64,000 nucleotides of DNA from Siphonodentalium dalli (GCA_032622095.1 CP136061.1:119362754-119426753), one strand, 5' to 3'. Positions 46,440 to 56,636 are shown, counted from the first letter of the stretch. Numbers and translations: made by a program. Notes: generated from the sequence alone by a model not told the origin.

Positions 46440-46700
46440 GGGCATGTCTCTATTCCGAAGGTTCACTATCCCGAAGGTCCACTATTCCGAAATTTCTCTG
46501 AATGTTCGCTATTCCGAAGGTTCACCAATCCGAAGGTTCGTTATTCCGAAGGTTCTGTGTTCCGAAGATTTTTGTTATTTTAAGGTTAATTCTATATTCT
46601 AAAGTATTGAGAGGGTTCATTATCACGAAGATTCATTTTATGAAGGAAATAACTTAAAACATTAAATGTGATTTTGTTTTGTTTTCGCGGGTTTTCTTGA
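46440..46700 (+). repeat. CTATTCCGAAGGT minisatellite and unique tail, copy 2
   Basis: About seven units of the 15-17-bp repeat (46450-46570) are followed by the same tail as copy 1, including TAATTCTATATTCTAAAG, GAGGGTTCATT and TTTTGTTTTCGCGGGTTTTC. The region is a direct segmental duplication of ~480-bp offset in which the short array changed copy number. Confidence 0.8.
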
Positions 46701-47190
46701 GTTTAATGTCATTACGTATGACCTTATTTCTCATTACATATTCACGCCAAGCAGCCCACACAATTGCTATCTTTCCATGCGATTTAATGTGATTACGTGT
46801 GACCTAATATCTCAATAATCTGAGGCAAGAGTACGCCTGCTAAAGGCGAATTATAACAGTTGGGGCTATAACGCTCAATGAATACTGGAGGCTATAACAA
46901 ACTGCGCAGCAGAATATCGCCGAATGGACGAGTATGAGATGAGCCTAACTGCAATTGTGACTTTGTTTAAAGGCCCACTTAACTTTGGTGTCATTCATTT
47001 TTTATAGTATATATACGGTTTTAATAACAATTTATGCCATAAAATTTGAATAAAATACTATAATTCATCACCATTTGAAACGCAGAATACTTCTATCTCC
47101 TAGTTTGAAACACCTTTAAAATACAGCGTCGTATATCTAGCAATTAGCAACCAACATGTCCTCCTCGGCTTTTCATAGATTTCAACGTAA

Positions 47191-47735
47191 TTTGATACTT
47201 ATGGGTATTTATGTCCGGGAAGTGTTTTGGACGGGTCAAATCGTGACCCCGACTTGACCTTGACCTTTAAAACTGTCAATGCAAGGTCAATTTGGGTAAA
47301 ACGGACAAATTTCGGCGAAATTTGATACCTAGGGTTACTTTAGTCCGGGGAAAGTTTTGAACGGGTCAAATCGTGACCTCGGCCTGACATTGACCTTCAA
47401 TGTGGTCAATCAAAGGTCAAATCGGACAAAACGGATGGATTTCGACGAAATTTGATACCTATGGGTACTTTTGTCGGGGGAGTGTTTTGGACGGGTCAAA
47501 TCATGACTCCGACCATACCTTGACCTTCAAAATTGTTCATTAAAGGTCAAGTGGGGTAAAACGGACGGATTTCGACGAAATTTGATACCTAGGGTTACTT
47601 TTCTCCGGGTGGGGGTGTTTTGGACTGGTCAAATCATGACCCTGACCTGACCTTCACTTTCGAAATAGTCAATTGAAGGTCAAATCGCGCCTTTCACCGG
47701 AAATCAGATGGCAAACAGCCCGGGCGAAGTCGGGC
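47191..47735 (-). repeat. Four exact-period 130-bp tandem units
   Basis: TTTGATACCTAGGGTTACTT-type unit starts fall at 47191, 47321, 47451 and 47581. Each holds GTTTTGGACGGGTCAAATCG, TGACCTTGACCTTCAA and ACGGANGGATTTCGACGAAA. The block ends with GCCCGGGCGAAGTCGGGCCC. Opposite in orientation to 50405-50680. Confidence 0.85.
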
Positions 47736-48011
47736 CCATCAGCTTGTGTAATAAAGAAGACAGTTTGAATAAAGTAACGTATGACACGAGAAACGGGAAA
47801 ACTTGAAATATGGAAGTATGCAAATTTCCCGCATCAAATTTGAAAGCTAGTTTATAGAATAATTGTATTATAATTTATATTTATGGCTAATAATATGATA
47901 TTGGTGGCGTTACCATTTCTGACTATGGTTTTCTTGTTGAATATAGTCCATTGTTAAAGAAGGTGGTCGCGATGGGCCGGTGCAGCTGCAGACTCCTACA
48001 TATTTTGTTAA

Positions 48012-48410
48012 AGGTACACAATCCGATTAGATGGTCCCCGTATCATCATATTCCAACAACAACATTTATTCAAAAGACGCTTAATTATCAGAATCGATTA
48101 AATATCAACAAATAATGCTAACCATTGTCAACTATAGTTATAACATTTCCCAAAACGTGTATATATATATCAAAATATTGTTCATTGCAATTTATATCGA
48201 TAGTATGTCGCTCAGCTCGCCGAATATTTACAAGGCCGCCAAGTATTCTAGGTCGCGAAAAAAATTATAGATTTCAAAAATCGATATATGATGACTCTGA
48301 GATTTGACTGAATTTGAGTTCCTCGACTCGAATCAAATATTGTCCCCCCCCCCCCCCCCCCCAAGCCAAAGAAATGATAATTATGGAGCGTTAAATCGGA
48401 TTATGTATCT
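48012..48410 (+). mobile_element. R2 element with C19 expansion, abutting R5
   Basis: TTAA 48008-48011 and 48411-48414. Starts AGGTACACAATCCGATTAGA. The CCCCCGAAGCC landmark of other copies has become a run of 19 C (48344-48362). The right end GGATTATGTATCT is diverged. Confidence 0.8.
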
Positions 48411-48414
48411 TTAA

Positions 48415-48653
48415 TCCTGTCTACATTGCATGGCTTCCCACATTCAGTTATAAAAACCATTCTATTATTCATTTGGAGGGATGTTCAGGTAATAAAGGCA
48501 GACGGCAGACATATATTACAAGAGCAGAATTATTATTATTCATTGGTGGGAAATGTTCAGATAATAAGTTCAACAATGTTCATTTTGTCGAACTTATTAT
48601 CTGAGCATTTCCTCAGGGATGTTAACATTAATGAGAGATTAGTATAGAAAGGT
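48415..48653 (+). mobile_element. R5 element sharing a TTAA with R2
   Basis: Begins right after TTAA 48411-48414 and ends AGTATAGAAAGG at TTAA 48654-48657. The hairpin is GTTCAGATAATAAGTTCAAC / GTCGAACTTATTATCTGAGC. The R2 neighbour has the opposite orientation to that in the R2-R5 pair at 43.2-43.9 kb. Confidence 0.8.
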
Positions 48654-48936
48654 TTAAACGGACATGGCTCACTCGAGCTTCCAAATTTTGTCAACGTAAT
48701 TTTGAAGGAGCTATAAGATAGGTTGACAAATACGGGAAATATTTATATTCCGGCTTCATATGTCATATATATTTCCAGCTGTTTTAAATGTTTCGCAAAT
48801 CAAACAATCGCTGTTTCTAACATATCAGGAATAGACTAAAACGGAAGCTCATTTCTGTTTCGTGCCGTGCAAATGGCTGTTTGTTTTGGTACCCAAAACA
48901 TCTTGTTCATAGTTGTATTTTATGACTTTAGTGCGT

Positions 48937-48937
<1 letters not shown>

Positions 48938-48973
<36 letters not shown>
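48938..48973. repeat. (TA)n microsatellite
   Basis: About 17 uninterrupted TA units within otherwise unassigned DNA (48660-49150). Confidence 0.95.
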
Positions 48974-48975
<2 letters not shown>

Positions 48976-49157
48976 AATTTGGCATATTCAATGTCGTGTA
49001 ATGCGCGGAATTTACTCGCGATGGTAATTTCATTACGATCTTCCCCGAAAGCTATTGGGAAGTTGTCGATTTCATGAATGTTCATTCATATGTGTAATAC
49101 TCCCAAGTACATATCGATACCCACACAAAATACTTCTATGATCACAACGCAGACACC

Positions 49158-49329
49158 GCGGAGAGGTCTGATATGAGGGATAAGCTTATACAAGATAACT
49201 CATTCACGACTAACCGTTACAAACGTATGCATTACGTTGTATCGCGGATATGTCTGATATAAGGGGAAATCTTACAGGACAATTCATTCACGACAAACCG
49301 TCACAAACGTATGCATTACGTTGTACACC
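49158..49329 (+). repeat. 86-bp tandem duplication
   Basis: Units start at 49158 and 49244 (GCGGANANGTCTGATATNAG) and share CATTCACGAC, then AACCGTYACAAACGTATGCA, then TTACGTTGTA. Two copies, ~85% alike by eye. Confidence 0.8.
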
Positions 49330-49747
49330 AGCAATAATTTATAATCAACCGACCTCAAGGGATCTACTCGTTCAATATCGCACAATAATTTCGAATTGAA
49401 GAAATTGAATCACCCAGATGTTTCGATGTAGAAAGTACATAACACTTTTCCGATAAAACTATCAACTTAAAGTTCGAATATTAGTGTTCACTAAATATAT
49501 GCAAATTAGAAATCACTGGTGAGGTATATAAGATCTCTGCTGAATTACTGCACATTGTGTGTTTGTGCGTGTGCTTGAAGATATTCTTGCAATATAAGAT
49601 CAGGCGGGCGACAAAAACACGTGAATGACTTGGGTCAATCAGAAGAGGGTAAAATAGGGACACCCAATGATTATATTTGTCACAACGAACAATAACTCTA
49701 AAAATACAGACAACGTAGCTATGGTCAGGTGCGGGAGCTGTATATTT

Positions 49748-50150
49748 TATCATTAACTCAATTCAATTCAATTCAATTTATTATTGTAAACTCATCGTCT
49801 AATATGACTCTGTATGAGTACTATTGTCCTCATTTACAATTAAAGAATAATATAGATACATATCAAATACTGATCAAATATGCATGGGGAATACACAGAA
49901 GAAAGTATTTATCAATACCCGTACATGTGTGACTTTCATATAAATATGTGTGTGATAATGCTATCTTATAATTATTGGGGGTATAAAATGTATGTGGGGC
50001 GATTCCCTGTACATATGTTGTATGATGGTGGGCATTTACAACCGCACTGGCAGCAGGTAATCTATATTATATTCTTGATATTAAAACAATATAAAATATT
50101 ATGTGTAGCCTCTATGCATAATTTCTTTGTCAAATACCACAATGTGTAGA
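49748..50150 (-). mobile_element. Possible retroposon 3' end, minus orientation
   Basis: CAATTCAATTCAATTCAATT at ~49758 reads on the minus strand as a (GAATT)n tail after an AATAAA-like word. The adjoining DNA resembles the style of 63465-63600. No coding domain seen, so element type and extent are uncertain. Confidence 0.35.
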
Positions 50151-50400
50151 AGTTAACACATTGAGCCGCGAATGTGTTTTAGTTGATGTACGCCAATGCG
50201 ATGACACTCACGTTGATATCTATTATTGTATCGGCGGAATTCAATAACATTCTAACATTCTATTCACATATATCGCTGGTGCGTGGTGGCCTTTAAAGCC
50301 CCATAACGATTTAACGTCTGATATTATATACTGGCTTTTGTACATCCGGGTTCAGGGATAAAAAATAGATGCATAAATTTTGAAAACTATCAAACGTATA
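50151..50400. other. No recognisable feature
   Basis: Spacer before the element start CTAGCAGGTGACCCGACTTC at ~50406. Confidence 0.4.
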
Positions 50401-50404
50401 TAAT

Positions 50405-51115
50405 ACTAGCAGGTGACCCGACTTCGTCCAGGCTTTGACCTTTAATAGACCATTTTTAAGGTCATGGTCAGGTCGGGGTCACGATTTGACCCGTCCAAAA
50501 CACTCCCCGGACAAAAGTATCCCTAGGTATCAAATTTCGTCGAAATCCGTCAGTTTTACCCTATTTGACCTTGAATTGACCATTTTGAAGGTCAGGTCGG
50601 GGTCACAATTTGACTGGTCCATCAGACTTCCCGGACAAAAGTGCACCTAGGTAGCAAGTTTGCACTCAATCGGTATGGCCGTTTTCGAGTCTATAACGGA
50701 CACACACATACATATATATCATTTGCGGGTATCCGTTTCAAGGTGAAGGTCACCTCGGGCGGAAAAACTGACCAGATAAAATCTCCCCCATTCCTAGAAA
50801 CCCCTAAGTACGAACACAGACATAAGGATCACACAACACGCTCATGTCTGGACACAGACACAACACGCTCATGTCTGGACACAGACACGCTCTTTATCAA
50901 CGACACTGCGGATACGAAAGCTCTTTAACTATCACGCGATTAAACCACAATTCCAAGCCGGCGGCAGTGGGAATGTAGAATGAGTGCTCGGAGCTTCTCA
51001 AAAGCAATGCGACGACACTTCATCTGGGTTTTTACCCTTAGATAGGAAGTTTTGTCGAAATCCGTCCGGCAGTTTTCCCGGCCATAGCTAACAGACAAAC
51101 AGAAGTCCCAAAATA
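50405..51115 (+). repeat. Opposed relative of 47191-47735, with element-like ends
   Basis: Begins CTAGCAGGTGACCCGACTTC. It carries two ~125-bp units (GGTCAGGTCGGGGTCAC near 50466 and 50590, with CAAATTTCGTCGAAATCCGT) and then GTATGGCCGTTTTCGAGTCT, TATAACGGACACACAC. A further GTCGAAATCCGTCCGGCAGT occurs at ~51054. The order CTAGCAG..CCCGACTTCG, 130-bp units, then ..TAACGGACACACAC is that of a dispersed repeat family. Confidence 0.7.
50828..50887 (+). repeat. Short 31-bp tandem duplication
   Basis: ACACAACACGCTCATGTCTG, then GACACAGAC, occurs twice in a row. Followed by an ACGCTCTTTA word at 50887. Confidence 0.85.
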
Positions 51116-51329
51116 TATATTAGAAGATGAAACATATTTCATATTATATACCATTTGAAAGAGGAAGCTCACATACCTTGTATTATCAACTTATCCTGTC
51201 GCATAAACTGTGAACATGTTGTTTTTGTCAAGATATTGACGTGTGTTCTGTTCTTATTGTCGATCTGGTTTGTACTGCCAGTTTTTATACACACGTTTGG
51301 AAAAACGGTCGTATTATGTAAATGGGTTC

Positions 51330-51660
51330 GTCCGTCCGTCGTCCATCCGTCCGTCCGCTTTTGGTTTCCGAATGATAACTTTAGATTGAATCGAGTGAAC
51401 TGAACTAAATTTGGTATATTATTTTACACCCCAAAATACAGATCGAATATGGGTTTCGTCCGCATGACTTTGACTGAGTTATGTCCCTTTTTCGGCTTAG
51501 ATTTTACCTGATTTGCGGTTTCCGGATGATAACTATAGATCGAATCAAGTGAACTGAACCAAATTTGGTATGTCTGTTTTCCATACCATGATACAGAACA
51601 AGTTCGCATGATTTTGACTGAGTTATGCCCCTTTTTCGACTTAGATTTTAATGATTGTTG
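51330..51660 (+). repeat. ~150-bp tandem repeat, two copies, after a CCGTC run
   Basis: GTCCGTCCGTCG-type sequence at ~51330 is followed by two units starting GGTTTCCGNATGATAACTNT (51363 and 51517) and ending GAGTTATGYCCCTTTTTCG (51476 and 51620). I recall such GAGTTATGCCCCTTTTT repeats as common in mollusc genomes, which is the main hint at the host lineage. Confidence 0.75.
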
Positions 51661-52244
51661 ATGTGGTTATTTCTCACTGCATGGTAACAAGGTATATTTA
51701 TTTCAACTTAAAATGTTTATATTTTGAGGTTTCTGATTGATAAAAAAATTTGGTATGTGAATTTTTCAGTCAAAAATACCACACTTGAAGTTATTGTGTT
51801 TTATTTTTGTTATTATTTCGTCTTAAGTCAAAGGTTTCATACAAATGAATGAAACCTTGCCCCCACTCTATTCCAGAAATGGGCGTATTATGCCACGCCC
51901 CGACGGCGTGCTCTTGTGATCAATGGAAGGCAGGGGGCGGGGTAACTATATATCTTGGTTATCAATTATGATTCATTCTGGGAAGTCTTGCTGTGAATCT
52001 GAGAATCTCTATCACTTGGTGGACACTCATAGGCCAAAGCTGTACCGTATTCTGGTGGAATATATATTTTTTGGTTCCTCTTCCAAATGGTATATAATAT
52101 GGAATATGCTATGAATAATGTGATCTGGGCATTCGAAAATTAAGTGGGCCTTTAAAATATAAATTTGACTATAAGTCCTATATGACACATTATATGTGTA
52201 TTACGTGCATGTTAGAATTACGTTAGGATAATCTTTCCATAGAG

Positions 52245-53042
52245 TTATACATTCAACTGTTATCCCTGCATATACTAAATATTCATTGACGGAGTATAGT
52301 TCAGTTGGGAATTGTTCAAGTAAATATGACTTCTTCTGTACTTGTATTATCTATCGTCTGCGATTTTTCCTGAAAACCCATCCAGCTGAATAATAGACCA
52401 ATCCAATTAATACTTTTATAAATGGGTGGTAAACTCCATTTAGTATACCTTACTCGTATTGAAATTCGCGCAGTACTATTTTTCGCTCAGTTTTGAATTC
52501 GCGCACTTTAAATTCGCGCACCTAACTGCGCGAATTCAAAACTGACAAAACTATTTTCGTAATAGTTCTGTGATATTTTCGTATGTCTTGAAGCTGATGA
52601 AAGTTTCGGTTCTTAGTCATTATGTATGTGTATATTAAACACAATCGCGGCAGATTCACATCGTGTTGACATTATAAACTAGTAACTACATGTACATACG
52701 TCATAATTTTGTGGCGAACTGGGATATTAGTATTATTTCTACAATCATTTTAAACGTCTATGTTACCATGATTTGTCGCTTGGCATTATGATCAATGTTC
52801 TTGATGGCGGTTGGCCGAATGTAAACGTATGCATACATTTATAGGCGTAATTGTTTATTCAACCATTAATAAACTATGTACATTTGTAAATTCAGCAACA
52901 TAGCCTTCTTCTATTCCCATGGACTGTGATTTAGATTAAACTTGGGAGTCGTATTATTTTTCGCTCAGTTTTAAATTCGCGCACCGATGGGTGCGCGAAA
53001 AATAGTACTGCGCGAATTTAAATACGAGTAAGGTATACAAAT
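52245..53042 (-). mobile_element. R5 element interrupted by a TA-flanked insertion
   Basis: 52245-52443 is an R5 copy in reverse (TATTATCTATCGTCTGC, then GAATAATAGACCAATCCA, then ACTCCATTTAG). The missing end resumes after the inserted element as CAAATTTAACG, with TTAA at 53043-53046. Other R5 copies read TTTAGTACAGAAATGGTTAA at this point, so they serve as an empty site. Confidence 0.75.
52446..53035. mobile_element. TA-flanked inverted-repeat element (590 bp) inside R5
   Basis: The ends TACCTTACTCGTATTGAAAT and (reverse of right) TACCTTACTCGTATTTAAAT continue through TCGCGCAGTACTATTTTTCG, 45 bp or more. TA flanks both sides (52444-52445 and 53036-53037), consistent with Tc1/mariner-type insertion. 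A second internal pairing around CAGTTTTGAATTCGCGCAC (52490-52560, 52965-53000) makes the ends double hairpins. No transposase frame. Confidence 0.85.
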
Positions 53043-53046
53043 TTAA

Positions 53047-53530
53047 CGCATGTGCGGTTTCTGTAAGGGCGAAGGGGATGACCACTGGGTCGTTCCGAAT
53101 ATCCTGTGGTTAGCCCCACCCCGTGTGGTATCTGTTGCCCTGGTCCGTTTATCATGGAACCCATGATCCCCCCAATTGCCAAAGCATGTAAGAAAAAAGA
53201 GAGACCAGGATGTCCCGATAATTGTCGCATATTATTTCCTCATAAAATCATTCCCAGCAGACCAACAATGGTCGCTTTGTTACACTCGGAATATTAAGGA
53301 TATATATTGCTGTGTTGCGTCCAATCGATGTTCGACTGGATACTAACCCCAGACGGCGTGAATGGTTTAGCTAAGTTCGACTTACTGGCCAACAAGTGTA
53401 CACCAATGTGTTCCCATCGCCATTGAAATTAAGATGCATAAGGCGCATATCCGTGTGACTTATCTTGTCCAACAATGACAAAGCTATAGTTTGATTCCCT
53501 AGCTACAGTCGCGAATTTGTGATAAACGCA
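53047..53530. other. Unassigned; two opposed short frames
   Basis: 53106-53297 (plus, Cys/Pro-rich) and 53018-53230 (minus, Gly-rich and hydrophobic) overlap, so at most one could be real. The minus frame runs into the TA-element terminus. Neither resembles a known family. The rest is featureless. Confidence 0.3.
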
Positions 53531-53725
53531 AAAGGAAGTAAAGATACGGACGGACTTGGCGGTGAGTATAGTTGTTAAAATAGTCACATCCGCTAACCCG
53601 CCATAAACAGAAAGAATAGTATATAATAGACATATATTGTTCTTATGCCAATCATAAATATTGCGTATATTGCATGTTATTGTCACGTTTGTATGCTTTC
53701 TTATGTAAAACAAACACCAAAAAAT
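53531..53725 (-). mobile_element. R1 fragment, reverse orientation, decayed
   Basis: AAGATACGGACGGACTTGGC, then GGTGAGTATAGTTGTTAAAA, then CCGCCATAAACAGAAAGAAT is the reverse of an R1 right end. The only R1 copy in this orientation. Confidence 0.6.
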
Positions 53726-54100
53726 GTAACAGAACCGTTTGTTTATAGCAAACACTCGGAACTACTGGATCGTCCAATGAAAATGTTCCGTTGCGCTGTA
53801 GTATTTTCTCCGAACCTATATATGGTGATACATACCAAATATCGGAATTTACTAGGAGTAGTATTGTGAGTTGTAAGTTGTAGACGCACCAAATTAGTGG
53901 TTTTACGATAGACGTATATAATGAGCGTGAATCTAAATAAGGAACTGACGCAATATCATGACTTTGCTTATAAATAATCCACTGAGCTTTTTGCGAGAAA
54001 CTAAACAAAACTCGATACAAAGCGTGCTTTGTGAATAATATCGCATTCATATCATCATTATTATATACTATTAGTATATTCCAGAGGAAATTGTCATAAT
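53726..54100. other. No recognisable feature
   Basis: Unassigned, AT-rich. A 132-residue minus frame (53652-54050) was not recognised and overlaps R1 DNA. Confidence 0.4.
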
Positions 54101-54297
54101 TTGATAAATGCTAATTCTAAATTATATCCTACAACGAAGGCCGCACGTCCCTTTAAACGTCACCCGTATTGTGTATCTGGACAGTTTTTTTTCCAGGGTC
54201 TGGGGTTGTCGGTGGTATCTGCACAGTGGGTTGGGTTCCCGGTGAAATTAACCTTATATGTGTGGTCTTACCATCACCAATGAATGAATGAATGAAT
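54101..54297 (+). mobile_element. Retroposon 3' end with (AATG)n tail
   Basis: A GC-richer block (GGGTCTGGGGTTGTCGGTGG, then TGTGTGGTCTTACCATCACC) ends in AATGAATGAATGAATGAATA. This is the 3' signature of a LINE or SINE. No domain is recognisable. Confidence 0.5.
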
Positions 54298-54543
54298 AAC
54301 TGATTGTAACATATCTATTGTGTCTCCAAATATATTCAGTATTGACGATTAAATGATGATGTGGAGGTAATGAATGATGAGGGAGTAACCACTGGGGATT
54401 GGAGCACAAGCTATGCAACTTAGATTATAAAGCTCCTCTCCCCATATTGTATCTCATATATGTATAAGTTTGTAAATAACTTATTATTGTGACATGAATA
54501 TATATCATATCAAACAAAAAGGTCACATACATGCAGGTGACCC

Positions 54544-55183
54544 CAGTCTCTTTGAAAAGCCGACGAAGATCCTATATCGGATGTACGTCTCTAGAACTCT
54601 CTATTAAAATTAGGTACTGCATTGAATGGATTGAATATGTAATATTTGTTTTGGAATGTTTCTGTGAACCGCTAATTATCGTTCTATGTGTAAATAGTGT
54701 AAATAATTGTCTCATGTCCCATGTCAAAATGGCTGAGAATAAAGCATTCATTCATTCATTCCCCCAATTTCAATGGAGAGTGGCACATACTGCGCGCGAT
54801 TACATTGGTTAATGGCATAGCAGATCACGTCAGGGATCAGAGGTCAATGACGTGTTGACAATTATCACACGCATTGTCAACGATTGTTGGAAAACTGAAT
54901 ACAGGCGATATATCCATAATAGGCATCGCAATACAGGAGACATCATCTTCGAGTTTCTTTTTATCAGTCAACGATATTCATGACTGATACTCTTTCGCTT
55001 CTAGTTGTATGTATAACTGTTTCTAAATACTAGGTTCTCGCAAACATTTACTACGCCATGCAGGAATGCACTCCATATTTGGAAATGTTGGGAATGCCGC
55101 GTCGTCGCAGAAATGGAATATTATGGACACTTCTAGAGACGTACATTCGATATAGGATTTTCGTCGGGTTTTCGAAGAGACTG
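54544..55183. mobile_element. M2 MULE-like element with nested retroposon tail
   Basis: The flanks AGGTGACCC (54535-54543) and ATGTGACCC (55184-55192) differ at one base of nine. The inverted ends CAGTCTCTTTGAAAAGCCGA and (reverse of right) CAGTCTCTTCGAAAACCCGA extend ~57 bp to GTCTCTAGAA. Compared with 39832-40364 it holds ~120 extra bases at ~54635-54765. Confidence 0.9.
54635..54765 (+). mobile_element. Short retroposon 3' fragment with (CATT)n tail inside M2
   Basis: Absent from the other M2 copy. It reads TTTCTGTGAACCGC, then GTGTAAATAGTGTAAAT, then GGCTGAGAATAAAGCATTC ending in CATTCATTCATTC. AATAAA plus a 4-bp repeat tail is a typical LINE 3' terminus. Confidence 0.65.
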
Positions 55184-55273
55184 ATGTGACCCTAACAAAA
55201 CCTTATAATATACAACGCTATTCCCGGCTCTCAGTGCCTATACATGTCCATACATGTCACGTTAAAGGTAATA

Positions 55274-55425
55274 CAGTAATGCCCTAAGAAATCGACTCCT
55301 TAAACACAGCAGAATTATGGGTAACTTTTCAGGATTTAGTCGGAAATATGGCTTGTTGCCATTCATCGGAAAGTTACCCATAATTCTTCTGTGTTTAAGG
55401 AGTCGATTACTTATAGGCATTACTG
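55274..55425. mobile_element. 152-bp Tc1/mariner-like miniature element
   Basis: TA (55272-55273 and 55426-55427) flanks the termini CAGTAATGCCCTAAGAAATC and (reverse of right) CAGTAATGCCTATAAGTAAT. Inverted repeats of ~58 bp include CGACTCCTTAAACACAG and AATTATGGGTAACTTT. Starting with CAGT next to TA is usual for mariner/Tc1 relatives. Confidence 0.85.
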
Positions 55426-55427
55426 TA

Positions 55428-55717
55428 CATGAAATATAAACGTAAGTGCACTGTGGTTAATATTGATCTACACTTCTACTAAGGAGAGTTAGTCTTTGTC
55501 GGTTAGAGCTATACAAATACTTTGCTCCCTGGGTCAGGACACTGATTCATAACAGCTCAATTAAAACATCATCATTGTCATTTAGCAAACTGTTTGGTAA
55601 ATTACAAGAGCTTAATAGCTTGGATCTCGTTTTTCGTCTTCAACGGCGCGCATCACACACACACATCACAAAACCGTTCACCCGAGTCTTCCCTTCCATA
55701 TCACCCGGCTTTAATGT
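55428..55717. other. No recognisable feature
   Basis: Unassigned spacer. A (CA)n-like CACACACACACA lies near 55650. Confidence 0.45.
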
Positions 55718-55721
55718 TTAA

Positions 55722-55905
55722 AGGCCCACTTAATTTTATAACCCCCAGATCACATATATATGCCATATTACATACAATTTAAAAGAGGAAGCTCCAACAC
55801 ATTGTATTATCAACTTATCCGGTGTAATAAACTGTGAACATGTTGTTTTTGTTGAGTTACCGACGTGTGTTTGTGCTTAAGTTTCATCTGTTTTGTAGTG
55901 CAAAG
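55722..55905 (+). mobile_element. R6 left end fragment
   Basis: After TTAA (55718-55721) comes AGGCCCACTTAATTTTATAA, then GAAAGAGGAAGCTC-like and ACTTATCCGGTGTAATAAAC words. The segment 55750-55905 is a direct match to 51140-51290. No matching right end was found downstream. Confidence 0.65.
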
Positions 55906-56488
55906 TGTATTAATATAACTATATCTTAAAGATAAAGATATTCCCCTTCCATGGCTACTGATATATGATTCCAATTCAAATACATGTTTTAGCAGTCTGT
56001 ATGTTCTGAGCTGTGGAAGCCTGTTCACACCACACACGTTGGTATAATGTAAACAGGAAGTTCTGAATGCTAAAATATTTTTATTCAGCAATAGAGAGGT
56101 TTCTCAAAACTCACGTATGTCAGTTACGATTACGGACGGTTAGGGTATACTACATGTACGTTAGATCAGTCCGTGAATATCTTCTCTGGCTTAAGTCCGT
56201 AGAGCCAAAGTAGAGATTCATGAAATGATCTGGGTACTACGTCATCAAATTATGTGCACGTTCTAAATCTACCCGTGATGTTATAACCGTCACAATGGTT
56301 AGGTTATCAATTTCTTCGGTTTGTGCCAAAAACTCAATTCATATAAAGATACAGACACTCAATCAATTAGGTTTGTTCTATCATATATAGCCTTCACTCA
56401 TAAAAGATTAGTGCATGTTTGCGTCGTGCTTAATCTGGTAGAACGTGCAAATCGAAAATATCACTACGCACGAGTATCCATACATAGA
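55906..56488. other. Mostly unassigned; M1-like end at ~56180-56235
   Basis: CGTAGAGCCAAAGTAGAGAT, then TCATGAAATGATC, resembles an M1 right terminus but no other M1 sequence accompanies it. Nothing else recognised. Confidence 0.4.
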
Positions 56489-56634
56489 GGATATCCACAC
56501 TTTTTCAGCAGATATGGGTTATATCTCATGAGTGATGACAAAACATTGAATTTCCACGAGTGGCTTTAGCCACGAGTGGAAATTCAAATGTTTTGTTATC
56601 ACGAATGAGACTTTACCCATATCCACTGAAAAAG
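56489..56634. repeat. Long hairpin, ~70-bp arms
   Basis: ATATCCACACTTTTTCAGCA pairs with TATCCACTGAAAAAGTGTGG at the outside, and GAATTTCCACGAGTGGC with GCCACGAGTGGAAATTC at the centre (loop TTTA). A few mismatches only. The centre resembles the 24283-24358 hairpin. Confidence 0.85.
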
Positions 56635-56636
56635 TG

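Larger units (their letters stand above)
46971..52151. mobile_element. R6: putative 5.2-kb TTAA-flanked composite
   Basis: AGGCCCACTTAA at 46971 after TTAA (46967-46970) is mirrored by TTAAGTGGGCCT ending 52151 before TTAA (52152-52155). Another such left end occurs at 55722. Between the ends lie opposed 130-bp-repeat segments (47191-47735 and 50405-51110), nested R2 and R5 elements, and mollusc-style tandem repeats. Whether one insertion carried all of this, or two separate R6 copies supply the ends, cannot be decided here. Confidence 0.4.
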
